Shown here: positions 1 through 5,901 of the stretch, one piece after another
How the letters are laid out: each line of letters starts with the position of its first letter
Position numbering within the stretch: the first letter of the stretch is position 1
NCBI GenBank assembly: GCA_002316345.1
Contig: DCDI01000219.1
Location: 1 to 7,164, forward strand
Source of the DNA: Phyllobacteriaceae bacterium UBA1059
Lineage (GTDB): Bacteria > Pseudomonadota > Alphaproteobacteria > Rhizobiales > Rhizobiaceae
DNA: 7,164 bases
Direction of reading: 5' to 3'
Translations under genes and position numbers: made by a program
The notes under the pieces: model-generated
What the model was told of the DNA's origin: nothing
Seen by the model: only the letters and a program-made list of their open reading frames with translations
Database searches by the model: none

Positions 1-53
1 CCGGCCGGCACTGCTCGGCGCGTTGCGCCCATGTCGGCGGTCATCGCAGTCAT
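1..53 (-). CDS. hmuU: Heme ABC transporter permease HmuU, N-terminal fragment (partial)
   Basis: An ATG at 53 overlaps the TGA stop of hmuT by four bases (ATGA) and opens a frame that continues beyond the left edge; only about 17 residues are visible (MTAMTADMGATRRAVPA). This hydrophilic, basic lead is what one expects ahead of the first membrane helix of a FecCD-family permease, but the fragment has no diagnostic motif. The call rests mainly on position: in rhizobial heme operons hmuU follows hmuT directly. Two further in-frame ATGs (44 and 32) are possible starts; none has a clear Shine-Dalgarno sequence, which fits translational coupling to hmuT. If correct, it is an inner-membrane subunit passing heme from HmuT to the cytoplasm with the ATPase HmuV. 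Confidence 0.55.
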   Translation of the reverse strand, partial: MTAMTADMGATRRAVPA

Positions 54-913
54 GGCTTGGCCAGCGCCGCCGCCAGATCGCGAACCGCACCGGCCGTGCG
101 CGGGCCGAAGCCAATCAGATAGGTTCCTTCCATGCGGATCACCTTCTTCGTCTTGCCAGCTGGCGTTTCGGCCAGTGCCGGATGGCTGAACAGCTGCTCG
201 TCGGACGCGCCATGGTCGACGCGATCCATCATCAGGATCATATCCGGTGCCGCCGTGATGATCGCTTCGTCGGTGACCTGCTTGTAGCCCTTGAAGGCGC
301 TCATGACGTTTTCGGCACCCGCCATAGCAATGATGCCATCGGCCGCCGTGCCCTGACCGGAAGCCATGATCTTGCCGCCGGGCGCCGAGAGGATGAAGAG
401 CACGCGCTTCTTCTCCTTCGCTTCAGCTGCCGTCTTTTCGGCGGACGCGATCTCGGCGTCGAGCTTGGCAGCCAACGCCTCGGCTTTGGCGTCAACGCCC
501 AACGCGTGGCCGACAGCCTTCACCTTGTCGACAATGCCCTCGCGGCTGAAACGATCGGGAATGCCGACCAGCGGTACCGACGCCTTCTTCAAGACCTCGA
601 TCGCTTCCGGCGGGCCGCTGCCGTCGAGCAGGAGGATCGCATCGGGATCGACCGACATCACGCCTTCGGTCGGCAGTTGGCGCATATAGCCGATATCCGG
701 CAGCGTCAGCGCCTCTTGCGGGTATAGGCTGGTCGAATCGCGCGCGACCAGCCGCTTCTGCTCGCCAAGCTCATACACGATTTCGGTGATCGACCCGCCA
801 ACGGCCACGACGCGCTGGGCGTTCGGCACCGTTTCGACTTCGTTGGCATGACTAGCCAGCGGCATGCTGACAAAGGCAAGCAGGGCAAGCGCAGTCAGAG
901 AAAGCGAACTCAT
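50..913 (-). CDS. hmuT: Periplasmic heme-binding protein of heme ABC transporter, HmuT
   Basis: This 287-residue protein is a periplasmic substrate-binding protein of the BtuF/FhuD type and should deliver heme from the outer-membrane receptor to the HmuUV ABC transporter. Residues 1-23 form a signal peptide with a hydrophobic core and a likely cleavage after SHA (MPLASHA-NEVE). The mature protein begins with the family strand RVVAVGGSITEIVYELG (34-50), then SLYP (62-65), LPDIGYMR (71-78), a charged connecting helix (about 140-170) and a C-terminal lobe with a GTAADGIIAMAGAENV segment (188-203). Tyr76 in GYMR is the likely axial heme ligand by analogy with ShuT/PhuT. The frame is open to 1000, but that start would lie deep inside hmuS; the ATG at 913 has a GAGG sequence at 919-922 overlapping the hmuS stop and gives a normal signal peptide. 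The gap to hmuS is 7 bases and hmuU overlaps by 4, so one operon is likely. Confidence 0.93.
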   Translation of the reverse strand: MSSLSLTALALLAFVSMPLASHANEVETVPNAQRVVAVGGSITEIVYELGEQKRLVARDSTSLYPQEALTLPDIGYMRQLPTEGVMSVDPDAILLLDGSGPPEAIEVLKKASVPLVGIPDRFSREGIVDKVKAVGHALGVDAKAEALAAKLDAEIASAEKTAAEAKEKKRVLFILSAPGGKIMASGQGTAADGIIAMAGAENVMSAFKGYKQVTDEAIITAAPDMILMMDRVDHGASDEQLFSHPALAETPAGKTKKVIRMEGTYLIGFGPRTAGAVRDLAAALAKP

Positions 914-920
914 AACGACC

Positions 921-1976
921 TCACGCCGCCTGCGACTGCGCCAAGCGCGGCAGGCTTTCCACCAGATCGCGCCAGGCAGGCAACTCGCCTTCGCCTTCAT
1001 GACGCTTGCCGAAATACTGAATGATCAGCTTGCCGCTGGCATCATAGGCCTCGAGCGAGGTGACATACCCGTCGGATGTCGGCTTACGCACGACCCAGAC
1101 TTCAGCGATTTGGTCGCTGCGCAGATGCATGTGGAAGCCTTCGTCCAGCACGTTGATCCACGGTCCCATGGCCTTGATGGTCTGCACGGGGCCGGAATGG
1201 ATCTGGATGCAACCGCGGCTGCCGATGAAGCACATGATCGGCACCTGCGCCTGGGCGGCGCCCTCCATCATGGTCGTCGCGCCATCGACTTCGACCTGCC
1301 AGGCAAGATCGTCGCCGATCATGTGAACGGCCTGATGACGCGTCAGCTTCAAACTGCGCAGCATGCCGAAGAACTGGTGGGTATCCGTCAGCTTCTCCCA
1401 CTTGGAGCGAAGCGCGCCGACGTCGCCGGCCTCGTTCAAAGGCTGTTCGTCCGCAAGCGTTTCCACGGCAATCCTCGTTGATTGATCATCAGAGCGGAAG
1501 CGCGCGATCAGGGCTTCGTAGGCAGACAGATCTGAGGCGACGCGCAGATGCACCTTGTGCACGGCCTCGCCGGAAGCGTCGAAGAACTGCAAACTGCGCT
1601 TGGTCGTTTCGCCATCGGTCTTCTCCACCGCGAAGGCGTGAACCCAGTGTTTGGGGAAGATGCGCAGATCGATGTCGCCGCCAAGCACGAGCGCGTTGTG
1701 TGCACCCACGGTGACGTTCCTGTAGACACCGACCTTCTCATGCACGGCACTGGCATTCCGCGTCAGCGCCAGCACTTCACCAAGCGTTTCCAAAGCCGGC
1801 AGCAACTCAGCTAGACGCGGCTCGATCCGAACGACGTTGGCGCCGCAAAACGCTGCCACGAACTCGCCTTCCGAAATCCCAAGCTCGCCCGCCAGTTCGC
1901 GTTCCATGCTCTTCGGTTTCTCCAGCCGGACTGCACGGATCGCTTCCGCACTAGGCTTTGCGGTCGAAATTGTCAT
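921..1976 (-). CDS. hmuS: Hemin-degrading/heme-transfer factor HmuS (HemS/ChuS family)
   Basis: This 351-residue cytoplasmic protein belongs to the HemS/ChuS/PhuS family, which accepts heme after import and either degrades it or hands it to a heme oxygenase. It has the family's two tandem homologous halves. In the N-terminal half the segment around IDLRIFPKHWVHAFAVE (102-118) mirrors GCIQIHSGP (255-263), MGPWINVLD (270-278) and HMHLR (282-286) in the C-terminal half. His200 in the DTHQFFG motif between the halves is the likely axial heme ligand (compare His in ShuS, HemS and PhuS); I placed it by motif, not by alignment. Length matches the family (about 340-355). The frame can open at a GTG at 1985, but the ATG at 1976 has a GGGGTG sequence 8 bases upstream and is preferred. 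It is the first gene of the hmuS-hmuT-hmuU unit and has an IRO box 58 bases upstream, so induction under iron limitation is expected. The TonB-dependent receptor gene is not in this window. Confidence 0.95.
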   Translation of the reverse strand: MTISTAKPSAEAIRAVRLEKPKSMERELAGELGISEGEFVAAFCGANVVRIEPRLAELLPALETLGEVLALTRNASAVHEKVGVYRNVTVGAHNALVLGGDIDLRIFPKHWVHAFAVEKTDGETTKRSLQFFDASGEAVHKVHLRVASDLSAYEALIARFRSDDQSTRIAVETLADEQPLNEAGDVGALRSKWEKLTDTHQFFGMLRSLKLTRHQAVHMIGDDLAWQVEVDGATTMMEGAAQAQVPIMCFIGSRGCIQIHSGPVQTIKAMGPWINVLDEGFHMHLRSDQIAEVWVVRKPTSDGYVTSLEAYDASGKLIIQYFGKRHEGEGELPAWRDLVESLPRLAQSQAA

Positions 1977-2033
1977 CTTTGTCACACCCCCATGTGCTTT
2001 TCGCCGGCGCCTTACCGTGACGCTGTGAAATCT

Positions 2034-2048
2034 TGACTTCGTTTATCA
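2034..2048. promoter_or_regulatory. IRO box, putative RirA (iron-responsive regulator) operator
   Basis: TGACTTCGTTTATCA fits the iron-responsive operator pattern TGA-N9-TCA exactly. In Rhizobium and relatives this motif is bound by RirA, an Rrf2-family Fe-S repressor, when iron is sufficient, and it is found before heme and siderophore uptake genes. Here it sits 58 bases upstream of the hmuS ATG, in the region divergent to the gamma-glutamylcyclotransferase gene. No clean -35/-10 pair could be assigned next to it on either strand. The motif has only six fixed bases, so its weight comes from its place before a heme uptake operon. Confidence 0.7.
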
Positions 2049-2114
2049 TGATATAAAACGACTGCAAGACCTGGGCCAGGGGGTTGATGGTCTGTCAGCA
2101 GGATGCAGCTATTA

Positions 2115-2149
2115 CGAAGACGTGAGGGCGCTTGTGCGGAACGTCTTCG
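2115..2149 (+). promoter_or_regulatory. Leader stem-loop upstream of the gamma-glutamylcyclotransferase gene
   Basis: CGAAGACGT (2115-2123) and ACGTCTTCG (2141-2149) are perfect 9-base inverted repeats separated by 17 bases. The element ends 23 bases before the preferred ATG at 2173. No T-run follows, so it does not look like a normal intrinsic terminator. It could be a structured 5' leader affecting translation or RNA stability, or a DNA operator; the sequence alone does not decide. Confidence 0.45.
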
Positions 2150-2172
2150 CTCGCGCTCGCTTTACCGCCGCC

Positions 2173-2577
2173 ATGATAAAAGTCTTTGTGTACGGGACCC
2201 TCAAGCGGGGCTTCCCATTTTTCGAACTGGGCCTTGCGGATGCGACGTATTTCGGGCCTGTGCAAACAACCAAACCCTACCCGATGTTCATCGCCGCCGA
2301 TTTCTACGGCCCGATGATGCTCGACAGTCCGGGCGAAGGGCTACGCATCACCGGTGAGCTTTACGAGGTGGAAACGCTCGACAAGCTCGATGAGCTGGAA
2401 GATGTCGCCAAGCCCGGCAGCTACCGCACCAAGATCGACGTTGAACCCCTCGGCGGCGGCGTTCCGGTTGAGGCGATCGGCTATATGAAAACGCGGGAGT
2501 GGCTGAAGCCGCTACATTCCGATTGCATTGCCGACTACCAGGATCGCCGCTTTATCCCGCCGTGGGAGCGCGATTGA
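2173..2577 (+). CDS. Gamma-glutamylcyclotransferase / AIG2-like family protein
   Basis: This 134-residue protein has the gamma-glutamylcyclotransferase-like (AIG2-like) fold. It opens with the substrate-loop signature VFVYGTLKRG (4-13), continues with ITGELYEVE (59-67) and has the LDELED motif (72-77), where Glu76 is the likely catalytic acid. A SYRTKIDVEP strand (83-92) and an aromatic C-terminus (FIPPWERD) complete the domain. Family members release 5-oxoproline from gamma-glutamyl amino acids, gamma-glutamylamines or glutathione-related compounds; the substrate here cannot be read from sequence. The frame stays open back to a GTG at 2122, but the fold begins almost at the ATG at 2173, and the extra 17 residues would span the leader hairpin. 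No strong Shine-Dalgarno sequence precedes 2173, so the start is moderately certain. The gene is divergent from hmuS and converges on the tRNA-Leu gene with about 20 bases between. Confidence 0.85.
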   Translation: MIKVFVYGTLKRGFPFFELGLADATYFGPVQTTKPYPMFIAADFYGPMMLDSPGEGLRITGELYEVETLDKLDELEDVAKPGSYRTKIDVEPLGGGVPVEAIGYMKTREWLKPLHSDCIADYQDRRFIPPWERD

Positions 2578-2597
2578 TCAACAGTGTCTTTGCTGGC

Positions 2598-2683
2598 TGG
2601 TGTGGGCGACGGGAATCGAACCCGTACGATCGAAGATCGAGGGATTTTAAGTCCCTTGCGTCTACCAATTCCGCCACGCCCAC
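2598..2683 (-). tRNA. tRNA-Leu, anticodon UAA
   Basis: The minus strand folds into a complete class II tRNA. The acceptor stem pairs GTGGGCG with CGCCCAC, followed by discriminator A and an encoded CCA (2598-2600 on the complement). The D arm contains AATTGGTAGA, the anticodon stem is AGGGA/TCCCT with loop CTTAAAA (anticodon TAA, 2647-2649), the long variable arm is CGATCTTCGATCGT, and the T arm is ACGGG-TTCGATT-CCCGT. The long variable arm and anticodon identify a leucine tRNA reading UUA and probably UUG. The total of 86 nucleotides with CCA is normal. The 5' end lies only 12 bases downstream of the alpha/beta hydrolase stop on the same strand, leaving no room for a separate promoter in the gap. 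Confidence 0.97.
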
Positions 2684-2695
2684 ATCAGCGTCTGG

Positions 2696-3688
2696 CTAGC
2701 CTACCGCCGCCTTGCGATCAACTGCAAAAGCCCGTTCTGCGATCCGGCGGATGAAAGCGGCAACGCGGTTCGTGTCCGCATATTGCGGCATGTGGCCGAC
2801 ATGATCGAGCAGTTCGAGGTCGAGGTTCAGCACCTGGCTCAGCATCCGCTCGCCATGCACGCGATAATCCAGCACTTGGTCGCCCGTTCCGTAAAGAACG
2901 CCGACCGGCATCTTCAGCGACCCGTAGCGCGCCTGCAGCTGCGCCAGATCGAGCGGAATGGCGACGAGATCGCTGGAGGTCGCGTAGAAGTGGCCGGGTC
3001 TAAGGCTCAGCATGCCGCCGCCTTCGGTGGCAAAATCCTCCGGCGGCGTGTTCGGCCCGAAGACGAAACGCATGACCTTGTCGGCATTGCGCACCGTCAG
3101 CGGCACAGCAAACGTATGCGACAGGAAGCGCCTAAACAGCGGCGAGGGCAGGTAGAGCCTCCGGAACTCCGGCTTCAGCGCATCCATCATCTGAGTCAGC
3201 GGCGAAAGAAGTGCCAGCCCGGAAATGCTTTGCGGATAATTCACCGCCGTTTGAAGCGCCACAGCCCCACCTAGCGAGTGCCCCACCAGCATCGGCCTGT
3301 CGAGCTGAAGCTTGTCGATGAACGCCTTGATCAACGCTGCCTGTTCCGGCAGTCGGCCCGTCTGACCCGACGCTCGCGTCGAATGTCCTGACCCCTCGCG
3401 ATCGAGCGCAATCATCCGGTAGCCCGGCCCGATCGCGTCCATCAGCGGCTGGCGGAACTGATGATAATGCCCGCCCAGACCGTGGATCATCAGGATCGGC
3501 CGACCTTCGCCGGTTTCGTAGTAATGAATGCGGCTGCCGTTGATCTCGATGAACTTGCCCAGCGGCGGCACCAGCCGCTCGGCTTCGGCCGCAATGCGCC
3601 GCGTGGAGAACCATCCCCAGCCGATCAGCCCTAGAGCTGCACCCACCAGCGCGCCAACGCAGATCAGAACAATCGTCAGCGCAGACAT
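2696..3688 (-). CDS. Membrane-anchored alpha/beta hydrolase
   Basis: This 330-residue protein has one N-terminal membrane helix (about 4-26) followed by a complete alpha/beta-hydrolase domain. HGLGG (69-73) supplies the oxyanion loop, GHSLGG (136-141) holds nucleophile Ser138, GTGDQVLDY (267-275) gives acid Asp270, and VGHMPQ (297-302) gives His299, so the triad is intact. A cap region lies at about 165-240. Basic residues just after the helix (Arg30, Arg31) and none before it suggest, by the positive-inside rule, a catalytic domain on the cytoplasmic face. The substrate is unknown; esterases, lipases, epoxide hydrolases and C-C hydrolases share this pattern. The frame is open upstream to 4117, but that runs antisense to nothing useful and through wrbA in another frame. 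The ATG at 3688 has GAGGA at 3697-3701 with 8-base spacing and begins right before the membrane helix. Confidence 0.9.
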   Translation of the reverse strand: MSALTIVLICVGALVGAALGLIGWGWFSTRRIAAEAERLVPPLGKFIEINGSRIHYYETGEGRPILMIHGLGGHYHQFRQPLMDAIGPGYRMIALDREGSGHSTRASGQTGRLPEQAALIKAFIDKLQLDRPMLVGHSLGGAVALQTAVNYPQSISGLALLSPLTQMMDALKPEFRRLYLPSPLFRRFLSHTFAVPLTVRNADKVMRFVFGPNTPPEDFATEGGGMLSLRPGHFYATSSDLVAIPLDLAQLQARYGSLKMPVGVLYGTGDQVLDYRVHGERMLSQVLNLDLELLDHVGHMPQYADTNRVAAFIRRIAERAFAVDRKAAVG

Positions 3689-3754
3689 CGGGCAAATCCT
3701 CGGTGGGTGGGCAAGCCCCTCATGTAAACAGCCGCCCGAGGCGCACAAGGCCGC

Positions 3755-3781
3755 AAACGAAAACGGCGGCACCGAACCGCC
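3755..3781 (-). terminator. Probable intrinsic terminator of wrbA
   Basis: Reading the minus strand, GGCGG (3781-3777), a 7-base loop and CCGCC (3769-3765) form a GC stem, followed by GTTTTCGTTT (3764-3755). It lies 26 bases downstream of the wrbA stop and before the hydrolase start, so it probably separates the two transcription units. The stem is short (5 bp) and the T tract is interrupted, so termination may be partial. Confidence 0.5.
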
Positions 3782-3807
3782 CGCATTCAAGATCAGGTGC
3801 GAAGCGT

Positions 3808-4407
3808 TCAGCCGTGCAGCTTGGCCGCGATCTCGGCCACGCGCTTGCCCTGGAAGGTCGCGCCTTCGAGTTCCTGCGCCGATGGCATGCGCGAACCGTC
3901 GCCATCCGAGGTCGTGGTCATGCCGTAGGGCGCGCCGCCGCGAACCACATCGTTGCCCATCTGGTTCTGATAGGCATAAGACAGCGGCACGATGACCATG
4001 CCGTGATGCTGCAGATGGATCTGCGTGGTGATCAGCGCGATCTCGCCGCCGCCATGCTGGGTCGCGGTCGATACCATCACCGAGCCGACCTTGTTCAGCA
4101 GCGCGCCGCGTGCCCAAAGCGGACCGGTCTGGTCGAAGAAATTCTTCAACTGCGCGGCCATCGCGCCATAGCGCGTCGAAGCGCCGACGATGATGGCGTC
4201 GTAATTTTCCAGCTCGAGCGGATCGGCGATTTCGGCTTCCTGATCGAGCTTGTAACGCGCGGCCTGAGCGACTTCCGCCGGAACGAGTTCTGCGACGCGC
4301 TTGATCGTCACGTCGGCGCCGGCCTGACGCGCGCCTTCGGCAGCAGCCTTCGCCATCTGCTCCATGTGGCCCCAGCTCGAATAATAGAGAACAAGTACCT
4401 TTGCCAT
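3808..4407 (-). CDS. wrbA: NAD(P)H:quinone oxidoreductase, WrbA family flavoprotein
   Basis: This 199-residue protein matches WrbA along its whole length. It has the FMN phosphate-binding loop YYSSWGHMEQMA (8-19), the flavodoxin-like segment ASTRYGAMAAQLKNFFDQTG, the isoalloxazine-side segment STATQHGGGE, the family motif HHGMVIVPLSYA and the VRGGAPYG...GDGSRMPS region near the C-terminus. WrbA is a cytoplasmic tetrameric FMN enzyme that reduces quinones by two electrons using NAD(P)H, avoiding semiquinone radicals and oxidative stress. Two ATGs are adjacent (4410 and 4407); AAGGAG at 4414-4419 lies 6 bases from the second, which is chosen. The frame is open far upstream (to 5025), but that part is antisense to the CinA-like gene. 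A probable intrinsic terminator follows the gene, and a near-palindrome lies upstream in the shared divergent region. Confidence 0.96.
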   Translation of the reverse strand: MAKVLVLYYSSWGHMEQMAKAAAEGARQAGADVTIKRVAELVPAEVAQAARYKLDQEAEIADPLELENYDAIIVGASTRYGAMAAQLKNFFDQTGPLWARGALLNKVGSVMVSTATQHGGGEIALITTQIHLQHHGMVIVPLSYAYQNQMGNDVVRGGAPYGMTTTSDGDGSRMPSAQELEGATFQGKRVAEIAAKLHG

Positions 4408-4460
4408 CATCGGCTCCTTCGCATTCGGCGCCGGTCGCTCCGGCATCGTTAAAGACAATA

Positions 4461-4472
4461 AGATACGTGTCT
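4461..4472. promoter_or_regulatory. Near-palindrome in the wrbA promoter region, possible operator
   Basis: AGATACGTGTCT is symmetric around a central ACGT with one mismatched pair. It lies 54 bases upstream of the wrbA ATG in the most AT-rich part of the wrbA/CinA-like divergent region. On the minus strand it overlaps TATCTT, a possible -10 element with a weak CTTTCA -35 about 17 bases upstream. Such placement would suit a repressor of wrbA, but no known operator was recognised and a chance palindrome of this length is possible. Confidence 0.3.
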
Positions 4473-4584
4473 CACCGTTCGATGAAAGCACCCTGCCTGC
4501 CGACACATCGTTCACCGGAACAAGCATATTGCGGCGGGGCTTTCGCGCGCCTACACCTCTGCCACCAGCCAGGAGAGCGCCCGT

Positions 4585-5331
4585 ATGACCGACCTCGTGA
4601 CCGCCGCCATGATCGTGATCGGCGATGAAATCCTGTCCGGGCGCACCAAGGACAAGAATATCGGCCATCTCGCTGATATGCTCACCGCCGTCGGCATCGA
4701 CCTCAAGGAAGTGCGCATCGTTCCCGATGAGGAATACGAGATCGTCGCGGCGGTGAACGCGCTGCGCGCCCGCTACACGTACCTGTTCACCACCGGCGGC
4801 ATAGGCCCGACGCATGACGACATCACCGCCGACTCCATCGCCAAGGCGTTCGGTGTGCCTTGTGATTACGATCCCAAGGCTTACCAGCTCCTGGAACAGC
4901 ATTACGCCTCGCGCGGTCTCGAATTTACCGAAGCCCGCAAGCGCATGGCGCGCATGCCCGTCGGCGCCAGCCATATCGACAACCCGATCTCGCTCGCGCC
5001 GGGCTTCACGGTGGAGAATGTGCATGTCATGGCGGGCGTGCCGTCCATCTTCCAGGCCATGCTCGACAATGTTCTACCAAGCCTGAAGCACGGCACCAAA
5101 ATGCTCTCGGCCACTATTCATTGCCCGCTTGGCGAAGGCACGATCGGCGGTCCGCTGGGCGCGATCCAGAAGGCGCATCCCGACACGATCATCGGCTCTT
5201 ATCCGAAGAGCCTTGAGAATGGCGGCTTCTTTACCGAGCTCGTGGTGCGGGCACGGGATGCCGATGTTCTGGAAACGGTGCGTGCCGAAGTTGCGGATAT
5301 GGTGGATCAGCTGTCGGCAAAATCAGCCTAG
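4585..5331 (+). CDS. CinA N-terminal-type protein (COG1058), molybdopterin-binding fold, without amidase domain
   Basis: This 248-residue cytoplasmic protein has the MoaB/Mog-like fold found at the N-terminus of CinA. The first strand leads into GDEILSGRTKDKN (13-25), and the nucleotide or pterin-binding loop is TTGGIGPTHDDIT (69-81). DNPISLAPGF (132-141) and VHVMAGVPSIF (146-156) are characteristic of the COG1058 family. Full CinA is about 410-420 residues and carries a C-terminal nicotinamide mononucleotide deamidase (PncC) domain; this protein ends without it, as do many stand-alone alphaproteobacterial members. CinA-type domains have ADP-ribose pyrophosphatase activity in some bacteria, so a role in NAD-metabolite repair is possible, but the annotation 'competence/damage-inducible protein A' should not be read as function. 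AGGAG at 4571-4575 supports the ATG. gpt follows after 65 bases on the same strand and is probably co-transcribed. Confidence 0.9.
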   Translation: MTDLVTAAMIVIGDEILSGRTKDKNIGHLADMLTAVGIDLKEVRIVPDEEYEIVAAVNALRARYTYLFTTGGIGPTHDDITADSIAKAFGVPCDYDPKAYQLLEQHYASRGLEFTEARKRMARMPVGASHIDNPISLAPGFTVENVHVMAGVPSIFQAMLDNVLPSLKHGTKMLSATIHCPLGEGTIGGPLGAIQKAHPDTIIGSYPKSLENGGFFTELVVRARDADVLETVRAEVADMVDQLSAKSA

Positions 5332-5396
5332 CTCTTGCTTCACCGCCGCTTTTGCGGCTAACCCCGCGCACCCAACTTGCCTGGAGTTCGCGCACA

Positions 5397-5894
5397 ATGT
5401 CCCTGCCGGAAAAAGCCTTTCCCGTTACCTGGGATCAGTTTCACCGTGATGCGCGCGCGCTCGCCTGGCGCTTGTCGGCCCACAAGGACCAGTGGAAGGC
5501 GATCGTCTGCATCACCCGCGGCGGCCTTGTGCCGGCGGCGGTGATTGCGCGCGAACTCGGCATCCGCGTTCTCGAAACGGTCTGCGTCGCCTCCTACCAT
5601 GACTACAAGGACCAGGGCGAAATGCAGGTCCTGAAGGAAATCTCGCCGGCACTGCGTGAGAACGAAGGCGCCGACGTCCTGATCGTCGACGACCTCACCG
5701 ACACCGGCAAGACTGCGGCCGTGGTGCGCGCCATGCTGCCCAAGGCGCATTTCGCCGCCATGTATGCCAAGCCGATGGGTCGGCCGCTGGTGGACACCTT
5801 CGTGACGGAAGTCTCGCAGGATACCTGGATCTTCTTCCCATGGGATATGGGCTTCACCTTCCAGAAGCCGATTGCCGAAGGCCAGTTCGGCTGA
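5397..5894 (+). CDS. gpt: Xanthine (guanine) phosphoribosyltransferase
   Basis: This 165-residue enzyme transfers phosphoribose from PRPP to xanthine or guanine, giving XMP or GMP in purine salvage. The type I phosphoribosyltransferase motif VLIVDDLTDTGKT (94-106) binds PRPP with its two acidic residues. TRGGLVPA (40-47) forms the pyrophosphate loop, SYHDYKDQGE (66-75) lies in the flexible hood, and WIFFPWD (144-150) near the C-terminus closes over the purine. Length matches E. coli Gpt (about 152) and its slightly longer alphaproteobacterial relatives. The frame begins earlier (5352), but the ATG at 5397 has GGAG at 5383-5386 and gives the usual N-terminus. A small hairpin (5345-5358) without a T-run lies in the gap after the CinA-like gene. 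The stop is 7 bases from the stop of the convergent ynfA gene, so the two mRNAs' ends must overlap or end abruptly. Confidence 0.95.
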   Translation: MSLPEKAFPVTWDQFHRDARALAWRLSAHKDQWKAIVCITRGGLVPAAVIARELGIRVLETVCVASYHDYKDQGEMQVLKEISPALRENEGADVLIVDDLTDTGKTAAVVRAMLPKAHFAAMYAKPMGRPLVDTFVTEVSQDTWIFFPWDMGFTFQKPIAEGQFG

Positions 5895-5901
5895 GCACGT
5901 T

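Noticed and set aside
23..727. Long plus-strand open frame of 234 codons antisense to hmuT
   Set aside because: It mirrors a clearly recognisable HmuT, is Arg/His/Gln-rich without any motif, and is a usual by-product of GC-rich coding DNA.
2598..2683. tRNA-Leu as a site of integrated mobile DNA
   Set aside because: No integrase, no direct repeat of the tRNA 3' end, and no change in gene content beside it.
3689..4117. N-terminal extension of the alpha/beta hydrolase by 143 residues
   Set aside because: It would overlap wrbA in another frame and cross the probable terminator; the ATG at 3688 has a good ribosome-binding site and starts just before the membrane helix.
3703..4452. Plus-strand open frame of 249 codons antisense to wrbA
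   Set aside because: WrbA on the minus strand matches its family end to end; the antisense translation has no recognisable domain.
5345..5358. GCCGC-TTTT-GCGGC hairpin between the CinA-like gene and gpt as a terminator
   Set aside because: The stem is only 5 bp and is followed by TAACCCC, not a T-run; the genes probably remain co-transcribed.
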